Positions 28,636-37,022 of a DNA stretch of 64,000 nucleotides are shown here, in pieces; position 1 is the stretch's first letter; each line of letters opens with the position of its first letter. The translations under genes and the position numbers were made by a program. The DNA is from JAWVFN01 sp963696625. GTDB taxonomy: Bacteria; Actinomycetota; Thermoleophilia; Solirubrobacterales; 70-9. The stretch spans positions 1 to 64,000 of the forward strand of contig CAVOKZ010000020.1 of NCBI GenBank assembly GCA_963696625.1. Direction: 5' to 3'. The notes below the pieces were generated by a model, which was not told the DNA's origin, searched no databases, and was given only the letters and a program-made list of their open reading frames with translations.

Positions 28636-29332
28636 AGACGATCTCGGGGATCAGGCAGGCGGGGGAGGTCCGCAGCAGCAGCCGCACCGCCTCGGCGATG
28701 TCCCCAGCGCGGATCATCTCGTCGGCGGCCACCTGGTCCTTGATGAACTCGGCCATCGGCGTGTCGACGAACCCGGGACAGAGCGCGGTGACCTGGATTC
28801 CCTGGCCGGAGACCTCGTGCTGGGTCGCCTGGCTGAAGCCGATCGCCGCGGCCTTGGTCGCCGAGTAGACCGAGAGCCAGCCCTGGCCGGCCTTGCCGGC
28901 GATCGACGCCGTGTTGACGACCAGCGCCTTCTTGTGCTCGGCGCCGGCCTCGCGCAGCATCGGCAGCGACTCGCGCGTAGTGAGGATCATGCTGCGCAAG
29001 TTGACCCCGAGCTGCATGTCGACGTGTTTGGTGCCGAGCTCGGCCATCGGCTGACCGATGCCGACGCCGGCGTTGTTGGCGAGCACGTCCATGCGACCGA
29101 ACTTCTCCTTGTGGGCCGCGACCATCGCCACGACCTCTTCCTCGTTGAGCATGTTCGTCGGCACCGCGAGCACGTCGAGGCCCGCCGAGCGCAGTTCCTC
29201 GGCCGCGGCCTCGAGCTTCTCCGGCCGCCGGGCCGAGACGGTGAGGCCATAGCCGTCTTCGCCCAGCGCACGGGCTATCGCCAGCCCGATTCCGCTCGAC
29301 CCACCGGTGATCAATGCCGCTCGCTCAGCCAC
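28595..29332 (-). CDS. Short-chain dehydrogenase/reductase
   Basis: A 245-residue classical SDR. Cofactor motif TGGSSGIGLAIARAL is at about residues 9-23, NNAGVGIG at about 88, catalytic Ser in VVNTASIAGKAG and YSATK as Y-x3-K. It is convergent and overlaps the upstream glycosyltransferase gene by 41 nt. The substrate is unknown. Confidence 0.9.
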   Translation of the reverse strand: MAERAALITGGSSGIGLAIARALGEDGYGLTVSARRPEKLEAAAEELRSAGLDVLAVPTNMLNEEEVVAMVAAHKEKFGRMDVLANNAGVGIGQPMAELGTKHVDMQLGVNLRSMILTTRESLPMLREAGAEHKKALVVNTASIAGKAGQGWLSVYSATKAAAIGFSQATQHEVSGQGIQVTALCPGFVDTPMAEFIKDQVAADEMIRAGDIAEAVRLLLRTSPACLIPEIVFMRPSELLGMASP

Positions 29333-29396
29333 GGGCGGCAGCCTATTCGGCCGAAGCGTTGACCGCAGCTTGAGCCGCAGTCACTACGATGCCGCG

Positions 29397-30398
29397 GTGC
29401 TCGCTGTTGGGAAAGTGGGGCGCGCGGCAGGCGCGCCGATGGTCGCGCTCGTCGTCGCGGCGGTCTTGATCGCCGGCTGCGGTGGCGGGGACTCCGATTC
29501 GGGACCCCAGTCGAGGCCGGCGCCTGCCGCGAGTGAGTTCCCCGCGCCGACGGCGGGCCAGTCGCTGATCCAGTTCCTCGGCGCCAACGCGACCCAGGTC
29601 GACCGCATCGTCGCTCCCGCCGGCAAGGTCTACAGGGTGGGGGAGAACCGCTACGCGTTCGGGGTCTTCGACGTCGACCGCAGCCAGATCACCGACGCGA
29701 CCGCCGCGATCTATGTCGCGCCCGGCAAGGACGCTCAGGGCCCGGTCAGCGGTCCCTATCCGGCCCGGATCGATTCATTGGCCACCGAGGCCGCCTTCCA
29801 CTCGAAGACGACCTCCGATGACCCGCAGGCGGCGCTCGCCGCCTACGTCAGCGAGGTCAAGTTCGACCAGCCGGGGCCGTACACCGTCGCCGGGGTGTTC
29901 AAGGAGGGAGACGCCTACAAGGCCGTTCTCGCCCCCGGTGCCGCCGACGTCGGCGCCGCGGACGTACCCGCAGTTGGGGATAAAGCTCCGGCCACTCATA
30001 CCGATACCTCCTCAACCGTGGGGAATCCGACGCTGCTCGACACCAGAGTCCCGCCCGACACGATGCACGACACCGACTACGCCGACGCCCTCGGCAAGAA
30101 CCCGATCGTGCTCCTCTTCGCGTCGCCGGCGTTGTGCGTCAGCCGCACGTGTGGCCCGGTCGCCGACGTCACCGAGCAGGTCAAGCAGGAGTTCGGTGAC
30201 GAGGTCACCTTCATCCACCAGGAGCCCTACGTCGACAACCAGATCCAGAAGGGCTTCCGCCCGCCGCTCGAGGCGTTCGGCCTCACCGACGAGCCCTGGG
30301 TATTCGTGATCGACCGCAAGGGCGTGATCAGCAGCGAGATCGAGGGTCCCTTCGGCGTGGACGAGTTGACCAGAGACGTTCAACAGGTCGTGGGGTAG
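29397..30398 (+). CDS. Lipoprotein with C-terminal thioredoxin-like domain
   Basis: A 333-residue protein. The lipobox segment VVAAVLIAGCGGGDSDSG anchors it outside the membrane. A central beta-rich domain (residues 60-210) is followed by a thioredoxin-fold region: NPIVLLFASPALCVSRTCGPVADV has the CSRTCG-type two-cysteine site (C-x4-C rather than C-x2-C), then VTFIHQEPYVDNQ and DEPWVFVIDRKGVI. It may act in extracytoplasmic redox or metal handling; that is inference. It is followed 9 nt later by the HPt gene. Confidence 0.75.
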   Translation: MLAVGKVGRAAGAPMVALVVAAVLIAGCGGGDSDSGPQSRPAPAASEFPAPTAGQSLIQFLGANATQVDRIVAPAGKVYRVGENRYAFGVFDVDRSQITDATAAIYVAPGKDAQGPVSGPYPARIDSLATEAAFHSKTTSDDPQAALAAYVSEVKFDQPGPYTVAGVFKEGDAYKAVLAPGAADVGAADVPAVGDKAPATHTDTSSTVGNPTLLDTRVPPDTMHDTDYADALGKNPIVLLFASPALCVSRTCGPVADVTEQVKQEFGDEVTFIHQEPYVDNQIQKGFRPPLEAFGLTDEPWVFVIDRKGVISSEIEGPFGVDELTRDVQQVVG

Positions 30399-30407
30399 GG
30401 GTCAGTA

Positions 30408-30819
30408 ATGAGCGACGCGCCCCGCCAGCCCACCGAACCCTCGACTTCCGAGTACGAGCTGCTCGTCAGCCTCGTCGACGAGGGCCGCCGCCGCGAGGGC
30501 CGGATCGCCGACGGCGCCCGCCGCGCTATCGACGCCTCCTCGGGAGACGAAGCTCGCGTTCCGCTCGAGGAGGTCCGCGCCGAGGCCCACGCGCTGAAGG
30601 GCGCCGCGGCGGTTGTCGGCCAGACCCGCCTGTTCGAGCCTCGCCCGCGCGCTCGAGGACCTGCTCGTCGACGCGATTGCCGGCGGCTCCATCTCGGAGC
30701 GCCGCGCCGAGGCGATCGCCAACGCCGCCCACGCCTTCGTCGAAGGCGCCGAGGCCTCCGCCGGGGGCGCCGGCGAGCCCGAGTCGGTCAGCGACTCGAT
30801 AGACCAGCTCGCCGCCTGA
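30408..30819 (+). CDS. Histidine phosphotransfer (HPt) domain protein, frameshifted
   Basis: The joined product of about 137 residues contains the HPt signature EVRAEAHALKGAAAVVGQTRLFEL and then ARALEDLLVDAIAGG; the phosphorylatable His is in AHALKG. HPt proteins relay phosphate between histidine kinases and response regulators, but no such partner is nearby. The frame changes near 30639, where GAGCCTCGCC stands for the expected GAGCTCGCC (one extra C). Confidence 0.65.
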
Positions 30820-30849
30820 ACCGCCTAGGAGTGATCTAGTCTGGCCCGC

Positions 30850-30923
30850 GGGCCGGTAGCTCAGCTGGTTAGAGCAGCGGACTCATAATCCGTCGGTCGG
30901 TGGTTCGAGTCCACCCCGGCCCA
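30850..30923 (+). tRNA. tRNA-Met(CAT), elongator type
   Basis: Acceptor GGGCCGG pairs with CCGGCCC, discriminator A. The anticodon stem-loop GCGGA-CTCATAA-TCCGT gives anticodon CAT, and the T-arm is GGTGG-TTCGAGT-CCACC. The sequence resembles actinobacterial elongator tRNA-Met; an Ile(k2CAU) identity cannot be excluded. Its 3' half recurs at 37645, 43913 and 50246, so this gene is probably an integration target. Confidence 0.92.
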
Positions 30924-31117
30924 TAGCGAACTCCCTGCAAGTGAGCGTCTTTCGGGCAACGACTGGCGGCCCCTATCCACGACTTGGTCCCCAATTGGTC
31001 TCGAGTGAATTAGTCGGAGTTAGCCCCTGGCTTCACTAACGGGGTCAATCCCCCGTGCTGACGAGCCTGGGAGGGGCGCATTTTCGGGTTCCTTGACGAC
31101 CATGCCATCGTTGATGT

Positions 31118-32965
31118 ATGGACCAAACGGGCACGACGAGGACTGATTTGGGCGGCGACGCCGCCAAGCGTACGACCCGCATGGGCGTGGCCAATGTCGG
31201 CTTCATGGTCGACCGGCTCGGCCACGACTGCCACCCTTTGCAGTACCTCCGCGAACTAACTCAGAACTCGATCGAGGCGTTGCGGGGGCAAGCGGGAGAG
31301 GTCGTGTGGGATGTGGATTGGAACCACTACGACCTGACCGGCGACTACAAGCTGGCCATTGTCGACAACGGCATCGGGATGACCGGCGAGGAGATGTTGA
31401 AGTACATCAACCAACTGTCGTCCTCGACCCATGTGCAGGCCCATGACGGCAATTACGGCGTGGGGGCGAAGGTCGCCGCGGCGACCCGCAACCACGCGGG
31501 AATGTTGTACCTGTCATGGAAGGACGGCAAGGGGTCGATGTGCCATCTCTGGCGCGATCCTGAGATTGACGAATACGGGGCTCGCCGCTTCGAATTGGAG
31601 GACGGCACTTATGTCGACTACCTGAGAATCGACGACGAGCTAAAACCGGCTGGCATCGGCGACCACGGGACGATGGTTGTCCTTCTTGGCAACAGCGACG
31701 ACGTAAACACCGTCGAGCCTGCCGCTGAAAGTGGCGTCGAGGGTCGCCAGAGGTGGATCACCAAGTCCCTGAACACCCGGTATTTCCGGTTCCCGGCGAA
31801 CATCGAAGTCAAGGTCCGCGAGGGATACGACGCGCCCCGCGATGACACCCGCCGGAACTTCCTGCGCAAGGTTACGGGGATGGAGAGGTTTCTCCAGGAC
31901 GAGTCGGATTGGTACGGGCACGTCCCCCTCACGGATGCCACCGCCCACGTCTGGATATTTAACGAGCGCGATGAGCGGACCAAGTTGGGCGACATGTTCG
32001 GCACCACCGGCCACGTAGCCGCCCTGTATAAGGACGAGCTCTACGAGCTCAAGGCAGGTCGGGCCGGCGCCGCGACGCTGCAGCAATTCGGCGTGATCTT
32101 CGGTTACGGGCGGGTGGTGATCTACGTCGAGCCGCAGAACGGCGCAACCGGATCGCTTGGCTCAAACACAGCCCGTACCCAGCTCCTCAAGAACGGCGAA
32201 CCTCTGCCGTGGGCGGATTGGGCAGCGGAGTTCCGCGACAATATGCCGAAGCAGGTCGAGGACTTGATGGAGCAGATCGCCGCGGCCTCTACATCGCACG
32301 ATCACCAAGAAGCGATCCGGGAGCGGCTTAAGGCGATTAAGGACCTGTTTCAGGTCAGCCGATACCGGCGGACGCGGAAGGGTCCCATCGAGGTGGGCGA
32401 CGACGCCCCCGGCGGCACCTCCGCGACGAGCACTGAGGGGAGCAGAAAGAAAGGTCCTGGGGGCGGTGCCGGCGGCGGCCGAGCGGGCAGTATCTACGCA
32501 CTGTTCGTATCGAGCGATGGCGAGCCCGGCGAGGAGGTAGCCAATCCGGATCCCATCCCGCAGACCCAATGGGTTTCGGTGAAGGACGGCACCCGCGAGA
32601 GCAGCGACCTAGAAGATCGCGCAGCGAAGTTTCATCCGGACCAGAACCTGCTCTTGATCAACGCGGACTTCCGCGTCTTTACCGACATGGTGGAGCGCTG
32701 GGCGAAGCCGTACTCAAACGTGCCCGGCGCCCGGGAAGTCGTCGAGGAGCTTGTCCACGAGTGGTTCGAGCAAGCGCTGGTAGAGACCGTCGTGGGGGCT
32801 CAATCGCTCCAGGGTTCGGCCCAGTGGCCGGCAGACGACCTCGGAAAGCTCTGGTCGGAGGAGGGGCTCACGGCGGCCGTCATGCAGCGGTATCACGTCG
32901 ACATCAACGTGAAGCGCAGCCTTGGAACAAAGCTCGGCTCTCTCCGAGAGAAGGCGGTTGCCTGA
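31118..32965 (+). CDS. Stand-alone GHKL (Hsp90/MORC-like) ATPase, putative defence protein
   Basis: A 615-residue protein. The N-terminal Bergerat-fold ATPase is clear: N box RELTQNSIEAL (E46, N50), G1 box IVDNGIGM (83-88), G2 box GNYGVGAKVAAATRN (about 111-125) and a later HGTMVVLLGN strand. There is no histidine-kinase phosphoacceptor or transmembrane helix. Residues about 195-400 form a transducer-like region. A Gly-rich linker (about 430-457) leads to a C-terminal domain with NLLLINADFRVFTDMVERW. Codon use is less GC-biased than in the core genes. It lies just downstream of tRNA-Met and its stop overlaps the next start (TGATG), implying a fixed partnership with the HEPN-like protein. Its exact family and trigger are unknown. 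Confidence 0.8.
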   Translation: MDQTGTTRTDLGGDAAKRTTRMGVANVGFMVDRLGHDCHPLQYLRELTQNSIEALRGQAGEVVWDVDWNHYDLTGDYKLAIVDNGIGMTGEEMLKYINQLSSSTHVQAHDGNYGVGAKVAAATRNHAGMLYLSWKDGKGSMCHLWRDPEIDEYGARRFELEDGTYVDYLRIDDELKPAGIGDHGTMVVLLGNSDDVNTVEPAAESGVEGRQRWITKSLNTRYFRFPANIEVKVREGYDAPRDDTRRNFLRKVTGMERFLQDESDWYGHVPLTDATAHVWIFNERDERTKLGDMFGTTGHVAALYKDELYELKAGRAGAATLQQFGVIFGYGRVVIYVEPQNGATGSLGSNTARTQLLKNGEPLPWADWAAEFRDNMPKQVEDLMEQIAAASTSHDHQEAIRERLKAIKDLFQVSRYRRTRKGPIEVGDDAPGGTSATSTEGSRKKGPGGGAGGGRAGSIYALFVSSDGEPGEEVANPDPIPQTQWVSVKDGTRESSDLEDRAAKFHPDQNLLLINADFRVFTDMVERWAKPYSNVPGAREVVEELVHEWFEQALVETVVGAQSLQGSAQWPADDLGKLWSEEGLTAAVMQRYHVDINVKRSLGTKLGSLREKAVA

Positions 32966-33690
32966 TGGCTGAAACCGCGGGCTTGCAAGCTGCAATCGAA
33001 CAGGCTGAGATCACGTTCAACATGGGCCGGGCCTTTCCCGCGGATGACGACATCGCCATCTGGATCGCATCCCTCTCGCGGGCGCTCAACGACATCCGGA
33101 CCGCGGCTGCGTACGCAGGCCGCCAGAAGCAGCCTGAGCATGAAAGGCTCTATTTCGTCCGCGTGCTCGCGTCGCATATCCGCGAGGCGTTCAAGCTTGT
33201 CGTCGTCGGGCACCAAGAGCGCCAGGACGTCCAGGACTTCGTCCAGGGGATGCCTCAGGAGGGCAGGGACGCGCTCGACGACCTCGACCGGCGACTCAAC
33301 ACTGTCTTCGAGGTCCGTAGGCCGGAAGCCACCGTGTTCGAGGTGGTGAAAGACCTCCGGGACGACACATTCCACTACGCCGTCGACCCGAAAAAGGACA
33401 AGGGGAGCGCCGAACGGATGCGAAGAGCGATGCGCCGGGCGGCAGACGAAGAAGGTACCTACCGGCTCACCGATCGGGATCATCGAGCCGAGTTCGCGGA
33501 CCTGATCGACGTTTATCTGGTTCATCCGTTCGACGGGACCAGGGAGGAAAAGGACGATCTGGCACGGGAACTTCACAGCACGATCCTCGAGCTGATTGGG
33601 CCGCTTTCAACCTTTCTCCAAGCTGCTGAAGGCCAGTGGCTGCGTGAGCGGCCCGTCGGCGTGGTCAGCTGGCCACCCGACGACCGCTGA
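32965..33690 (+). CDS. HEPN-like helical protein, putative RNase effector
   Basis: A 241-residue, mostly alpha-helical protein. Residues 132-137 read R-D-D-T-F-H inside FEVVKDLRDDTFHYAV, which fits the HEPN ribonuclease signature R-(N/D/H)-x3-H. It is preceded by a helix RLYFVRVLASHIREAFKLVVVG, as in AbiU2-like HEPN proteins. The ATG at 32965 overlaps the ATPase stop, so the two are co-translated. Inference: the ATPase senses or remodels something and this protein is the toxic effector. An alternative is a structural helical partner with a chance match to the motif. Confidence 0.6.
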   Translation: MAETAGLQAAIEQAEITFNMGRAFPADDDIAIWIASLSRALNDIRTAAAYAGRQKQPEHERLYFVRVLASHIREAFKLVVVGHQERQDVQDFVQGMPQEGRDALDDLDRRLNTVFEVRRPEATVFEVVKDLRDDTFHYAVDPKKDKGSAERMRRAMRRAADEEGTYRLTDRDHRAEFADLIDVYLVHPFDGTREEKDDLARELHSTILELIGPLSTFLQAAEGQWLRERPVGVVSWPPDDR

Positions 33691-34371
33691 CAAACTCTCG
33701 CTGCTGCGATCCATGCAAGCGGGACTAACCTTCTTCGCCGATGCGCTGACCGAGGCCGGGCCCAGGAGCGCTCAACGCCGTCCGCCGAAGTGTCCGCCAA
33801 CCCGTCCGGCATCCGGACACTTTTCGGCGCCGACGTGCCTTGAAAACCATGCTCTCGTGACGGCCAAAGGACGGCCATAAACACGGCCGCGCCGTGGCCG
33901 TCCTTTGGCCGCCGAGATGTCCGTTTTCCTGCCTGAGCCGGACACTTTTCGGGCTCTGCGCGCCTCGACTCCGCCCCCTCTACGAGTGATCGGAGTCGAG
34001 GCGCTTGAGCTTTGATGGGGCCTTGGTGACGGGTGGGCGTGGGGCGGTGCGGACGGTGGACGGCGAGGACCTGAAAGGGCGGGTTAGACGAGGAGAGCGG
34101 TTAGGCGAGGAAGAGCGGTTAGACCGGGGAGGGAAGAAACTCAGTGGGACAAAACGTCGGTTGGGATGTCAATGAGTGCAGAGTGGCCAGGAGCGAATAC
34201 GTGGATGATGCGACAGCCGAGCTGGCGTTGGTCACGTCGGTAGAAGTGGTGTAACGAGTTCGTAGTGGTCGGTGGGCGGCTCCGTGGAGCCGCCGAGAAG
34301 TTCCGGCCACCGCGGGCCCCAGACTCGTCGGAAAGGAGCACCAACTCAAATCCGACGAAAGGAGCACCACG
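33691..34371. other. Non-coding stretch rich in inverted repeats and insertion-sequence debris
   Basis: No convincing gene. The GCCGAA(AA)GTGTCCG motif appears in inverted orientation near 33783 and 33812, and CCGGACACTTTTCGG recurs directly near 33938. A very long hairpin occupies 33862-33910. From 34255 the sequence is the leader of the IS256-type transposase, including the hairpin GGCTCCGTGGAGCC and a duplicated GACGAAAGGAGCACCA-like ribosome-binding region. It separates the defence-like operon from transposon remains. Confidence 0.6.
33862..33910. repeat. Perfect 16-bp inverted repeat with nested hairpin
   Basis: GGCCAAAGGACGGCCA and TGGCCGTCCTTTGGCC are exact reverse complements 17 nt apart. 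The loop itself contains CACGGC/GCCGTG-type pairing. It lies 170 nt after the HEPN-like gene. It could be a strong bidirectional terminator or a mobile-element end. Confidence 0.75.
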
Positions 34372-34926
34372 ATGGCCGAGGACCAGAGGATGACGACCGA
34401 GCAGGTCGTCGCCAAGACCCTGATCGACGAGCACGCCGACTTCCTGCGCGATGCGGTGGCGATGGTCGCCCGCGAGCTGATGGAGGCCGAGATCGCCGGC
34501 GAGATCGGGGCCGGCCGCGGCGAACGAAGCCCCGAGAGAACGACCCACCGAAACGGCTACCGCCCCCGGGCCTGGGAGACCCGCGTCGGCGAGATCGAGC
34601 TCGCCGTGCCCCGCAAGCGCTCGGGCGAGGCCTACTTCCCGAGCTTCCTGGAGCCCCGCAAGCGCTCCGAGCAGGCGATCGTCGCGGTGGTCATGGAGGC
34701 CTACGTCAACGGGGTCTCGACCCGTAGGGTCGACCGCCTGGTCGAGCAGCTGGGCATCCATGGGATGTCGAAGGACCGGGTCTCGGCGCTCTGCCGGGCG
34801 CTCGACGAGCAGGTGGAGATCCTCCGCTCCCGCCCCCTGGAGGACGAGTCGGAGGACGAGGCCATGTGGGGTCAGGTCTTGCATCCGACATTCGGGCTCC
34901 TGCTGCACTCAAGACCTGACCCATGA
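34372..34926 (+). pseudogene. IS256/Mutator-family transposase, 3'-truncated
   Basis: About 165 residues match the N-terminal part of IS256 transposases (usually about 400): FLRDAVAMVARELMEAEIAGEIGAGRGER, THRNGYRPRAWETRVGEIELAVPRKR and EAYVNGVSTRRVDRLVEQLG. Homology ends at LEDESEDEAM near 34865, exactly where a GGGTCAGGTCTTG palindrome begins. The DDE catalytic domain is absent, so the element is dead. Confidence 0.85.
34869..34922. repeat. REP-like inverted repeat truncating the IS256 transposase
   Basis: GGGTCAGGTCTTG and CAAGACCTGACCC are perfect 13-bp arms around about 28 nt. This GGTCAGGTC-type palindrome resembles elements mobilised by REP-associated (IS200/IS605-like) transposases. 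It interrupts the transposase reading frame. Confidence 0.6.
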
Positions 34927-34974
34927 GGTTCGAAGCGTGAGGCTGCCTGAGCAACCTCGACTACCTTTTGAGGC

Positions 34975-35088
34975 ATGGACGATCCGATGACCGCCAAGGA
35001 GCGCCTTCAGCAGATTCTTGAGCGGCTTTCCGAGGAGGCAGCGGAGCGGCTGCTTCCGCTGTTCGAACGGGGCGAGACATGGAAGTGA
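34975..35088 (+). CDS. Short antitoxin-like peptide (fragment)
   Basis: A 37-residue reading frame with PMTAKERLQQILERLSEEAAERLL. The MTAKE(K/R)L opening is shared with the antitoxin-like proteins at 37023 and 58514, suggesting the N-terminal part of the same antitoxin class. A second overlapping frame (ATG about 35080) may be its lost continuation. No toxin follows, so it is probably a remnant. Confidence 0.45.
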   Translation: MDDPMTAKERLQQILERLSEEAAERLLPLFERGETWK

Positions 35089-35165
35089 TCGCCCAGACGA
35101 TCGCAGTGGAGCTTCGGGCGAGCGAGGATTCGGAGCAGACGCTGGCAGCCGAGTGAGGGCGCGAG

Positions 35166-35381
35166 CTACGAGGCTGCGCGTGAGGCGCGGTCGCCGCCGC
35201 CGGCCAGCGCCTCGTGGGGAAGGCTGACGAAGTCCGAGGCATGCCCACGCTCGTCGCTGATCTCGACGAGTGCGACAGCATCATCGGCCTCGACAACGGT
35301 GCCCACCGTCCCGGCGGGCCGACGGCCCGCTTCGGTCAGCAACTCGACCACATCGAGGACGGCGTGTCGCGACTCAGCCAT
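35166..35381 (-). CDS. DUF4926-like small protein
   Basis: A 71-residue protein: LDVVELLTEAGRRPAGTVGTVVEADDAVALVEISDERG. The GTVGTVVE core after a short hydrophobic strand is the DUF4926 pattern, a small beta-barrel often found beside toxin genes. Its start could be 35381 or 35405. It lies between the IS256 remnant and the inverted duplication. Confidence 0.55.
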   Translation of the reverse strand: MAESRHAVLDVVELLTEAGRRPAGTVGTVVEADDAVALVEISDERGHASDFVSLPHEALAGGGDRASRAAS

Positions 35382-35496
35382 GCCCGCGATTGTCGCAGTC
35401 GTCATGGACTGCGCCCGGACCTCCAATCGCGGCGGCTCCGCGGAGCCGCTGCGGCCGATAGCCAGCGCCTTGGCGCAATAATCGAGCACATGGGAG

Positions 35497-35520
35497 TTAA
35501 GGGGGTCTGACCCCGTTAAC
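35497..35520. repeat. GTTAA-GGGGGTC palindrome, copy 1
   Basis: A nearly perfect palindrome (TTAAGGGGGTCTGACCCCGTTAA) marks the outer end of the left arm. Further copies are at about 37693-37716 and 38450-38474. Position is good to about 1-2 nt. Confidence 0.75.
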
Positions 35521-35554
35521 AGAGCGTAAAGCCGCCGCTCCAGGCGCCACTCTC

Positions 35555-35875
35555 TTGTCGGTGGCCGAAAGCCCCGAACACTCGGTGGAGATCGCGGATC
35601 CGGATGCGCGCCCGGTCGTGCTGCTCGCGCGTATCTGGAACCAGAAGATCGTGCGAGACCACCCCGAGCTGGAGGACCGCTTGGATGACGTGCTTGGAAC
35701 GGTCACCGACCCCGAGCACACCGAGCCCGATCCCCGTGGCGGCCGGCGGCGCTACTACCGAAGCGGGGTTGGCCCGAGTCGCTGGCTGCTCGTGGTCGTA
35801 AGCTACGAGCAGGAGCCGGCGCGGATCATCACCGCGGTGGCGCTGCGCAAGGACCCCAAGCGATGGAGACCGTGA
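35555..35875 (+). CDS. Putative toxin, DUF4258-like, paired with DUF2283 antitoxin
   Basis: A 106-residue protein beginning at TTG 35555: residues such as WNQKIVRDHPELEDRLDDVL, RRYYRSGVGPSRWLLVVVSY and ITAVALRKDPKRW suggest a RelE-like small beta fold with basic residues. DUF2283 partners usually accompany DUF4258-type toxins, which is the basis of the name; the family is not certain. The frame overlaps the antitoxin start by 13 nt. The inverted copy at about 38094-38415 is frameshifted. Confidence 0.6.
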   Translation: MSVAESPEHSVEIADPDARPVVLLARIWNQKIVRDHPELEDRLDDVLGTVTDPEHTEPDPRGGRRRYYRSGVGPSRWLLVVVSYEQEPARIITAVALRKDPKRWRP

Positions 35876-36150
35876 ACATCCACATCGGCCCGCTGGTCTT
35901 CGACCATGCCGACTACGACCCAGACGGCGACGTCCTCTATCTGCATGTCGGCGAGCCATCCGAAGGCGAGGGCGAGGAGACCCCGGAGGGACACCTGGTC
36001 CGCTTCGAGCCCGGAACGCAGCGAATTGTTGGGCTGACTGTTGTCAACGCTCGCACCGTCCTCGAGCGCGACGGCCGCTTGGTCGTAACGGTCCCGGAAA
36101 CGGTCGAGGCGAGCGCAGACGAGCTGGCGCCGGCGCTCGCAGCGGCCTGA
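35863..36150 (+). CDS. DUF2283 family protein, putative antitoxin
   Basis: A 95-residue protein. The DUF2283 core is clear: ADYDPDGDVLYLHVGEPSEG, then LVRFEPGTQRIVGLTVVNA and a Leu/Arg strand. Members usually follow DUF4258-type toxins. The start ATG 35863 lies inside the toxin gene. A 95-residue, near-identical copy is encoded at 37819-38106. Confidence 0.8.
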   Translation: METVNIHIGPLVFDHADYDPDGDVLYLHVGEPSEGEGEETPEGHLVRFEPGTQRIVGLTVVNARTVLERDGRLVVTVPETVEASADELAPALAAA

Positions 36151-36227
36151 TTCACACGGATTCGCTACTCCAAACCACAAAGAGGAGGCACACTCGGCCG
36201 ACGTTGGCTTGCGACTCAAACGCGCGA

Positions 36228-36697
36228 TAAGGAGTTGATCCGCCTAGCTCCTACGAGTCAGTCCCCTTCTGGTGTTCATCAAGGAACTCTGTCCATGACC
36301 TATGCAGCCTGTTTTGTCAGCCAGGATCTTGCCGTTCCTCCTCGCGATCTGCCGAGATCGGGAGGTTCCACAGCTCACAGCCCAAGCGCTGCGCGATCGC
36401 CTCCGCCAAGGAGTACCGCATGTGGCCCCAATCGGTAATGGGGTCCAAGGGCATTTCGTTGGCGGCGAACATGCCCGCTGCTCGTCGACTGATCGCGAGG
36501 GGCGCGTCCCAGAGACTGACAACACCCTCGAGCTCGCTGTCTTCGTCGGCGTGGCCATCCTGGGTGGGCAGCGAGCAGCCCTATGGCGCAATAATCGAAG
36601 ACATGAGAGCGAGCCGAAAGACGGCTCGCCCGCGCTAGGTTCCGCCTCCACTGCGGTCAGCGGGTGAGCCTCCCAGTCATACGACAAGGAGGCCGAC
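36228..36697. other. Gap between TA modules with a possible protein fragment on the minus strand
   Basis: On the minus strand, between about 36584 and 36317, one frame reads as a plausible protein segment (AISRRAAGMFAANEMPLDPI, HMRYSLAEAIAQRLGCELW) ending in TGA, but a TAG closes it upstream and no good start exists. It may be the C-terminal remnant of an unknown gene. Otherwise nothing is recognised. Confidence 0.4.
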
Positions 36698-36961
36698 GTG
36701 GAGACGTTTCTGATCCGCTGCTACCTGTGGGCGAACGAGACGCCGTGGAGCAAGGAGCTGACCGACCAGCTGTTGGATGACCTGGCCGGCTTCTTCGCCG
36801 AGCGCGGATTCCGCAATGACCAGGAGGACGGTGAGCTCCGCTCCCTGCTGGTGGCGGGCGGCGCCGAGCTCCCCGACTCTGAGACCTGGTTCGAGATGCT
36901 GACGAGCGATCCGATGGTCGACACGATTGTCATTCCTGCTCCCGGGGACGAGGAGGACTAG
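36698..36961 (+). CDS. Small acidic protein of unknown function
   Basis: An 87-residue protein from GTG 36698 with a strong AAGGAGG ribosome-binding site 6 nt upstream. It begins ETFLIRCYLWANETPW and has acidic, Leu-rich body and tail. No domain recognised. It lies 61 nt before the MazE-like gene in the same orientation, inside the island core. Confidence 0.6.
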   Translation: METFLIRCYLWANETPWSKELTDQLLDDLAGFFAERGFRNDQEDGELRSLLVAGGAELPDSETWFEMLTSDPMVDTIVIPAPGDEED

Positions 36962-37022
36962 GCGAAGTCTGGTCGCGAGGCAGCTTGAGGAAGCCGCCCT
37001 ACGGAGTAGTACCTTTGGCGAC

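Larger units (their letters stand above)
35497..36227 (+). repeat. Left arm of a 0.73-kb inverted duplication
   Basis: The whole segment, from the palindrome GTTAAGGGGGTCTGACCCC to GCGACTCAAACGCGCGA, recurs in reverse orientation at 37743-38474 with only a few differences. Each arm carries the DUF4258-like/DUF2283 pair and has the palindrome at its outer end. Confidence 0.9.

Noticed and set aside
32569..33690. Longer start (32569) for the HEPN-like gene
   Set aside because: The added residues are antisense-like Arg/Gly-rich sequence from within the ATPase gene; the overlapping ATG at 32965 fits operon coupling.
34141..34908. 255-residue minus-strand frame over the transposase
   Set aside because: Antisense to the IS256 transposase with no recognisable fold. 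Only its last 35 residues, beyond the transposase leader, look vaguely protein-like, which is not enough to call a gene.
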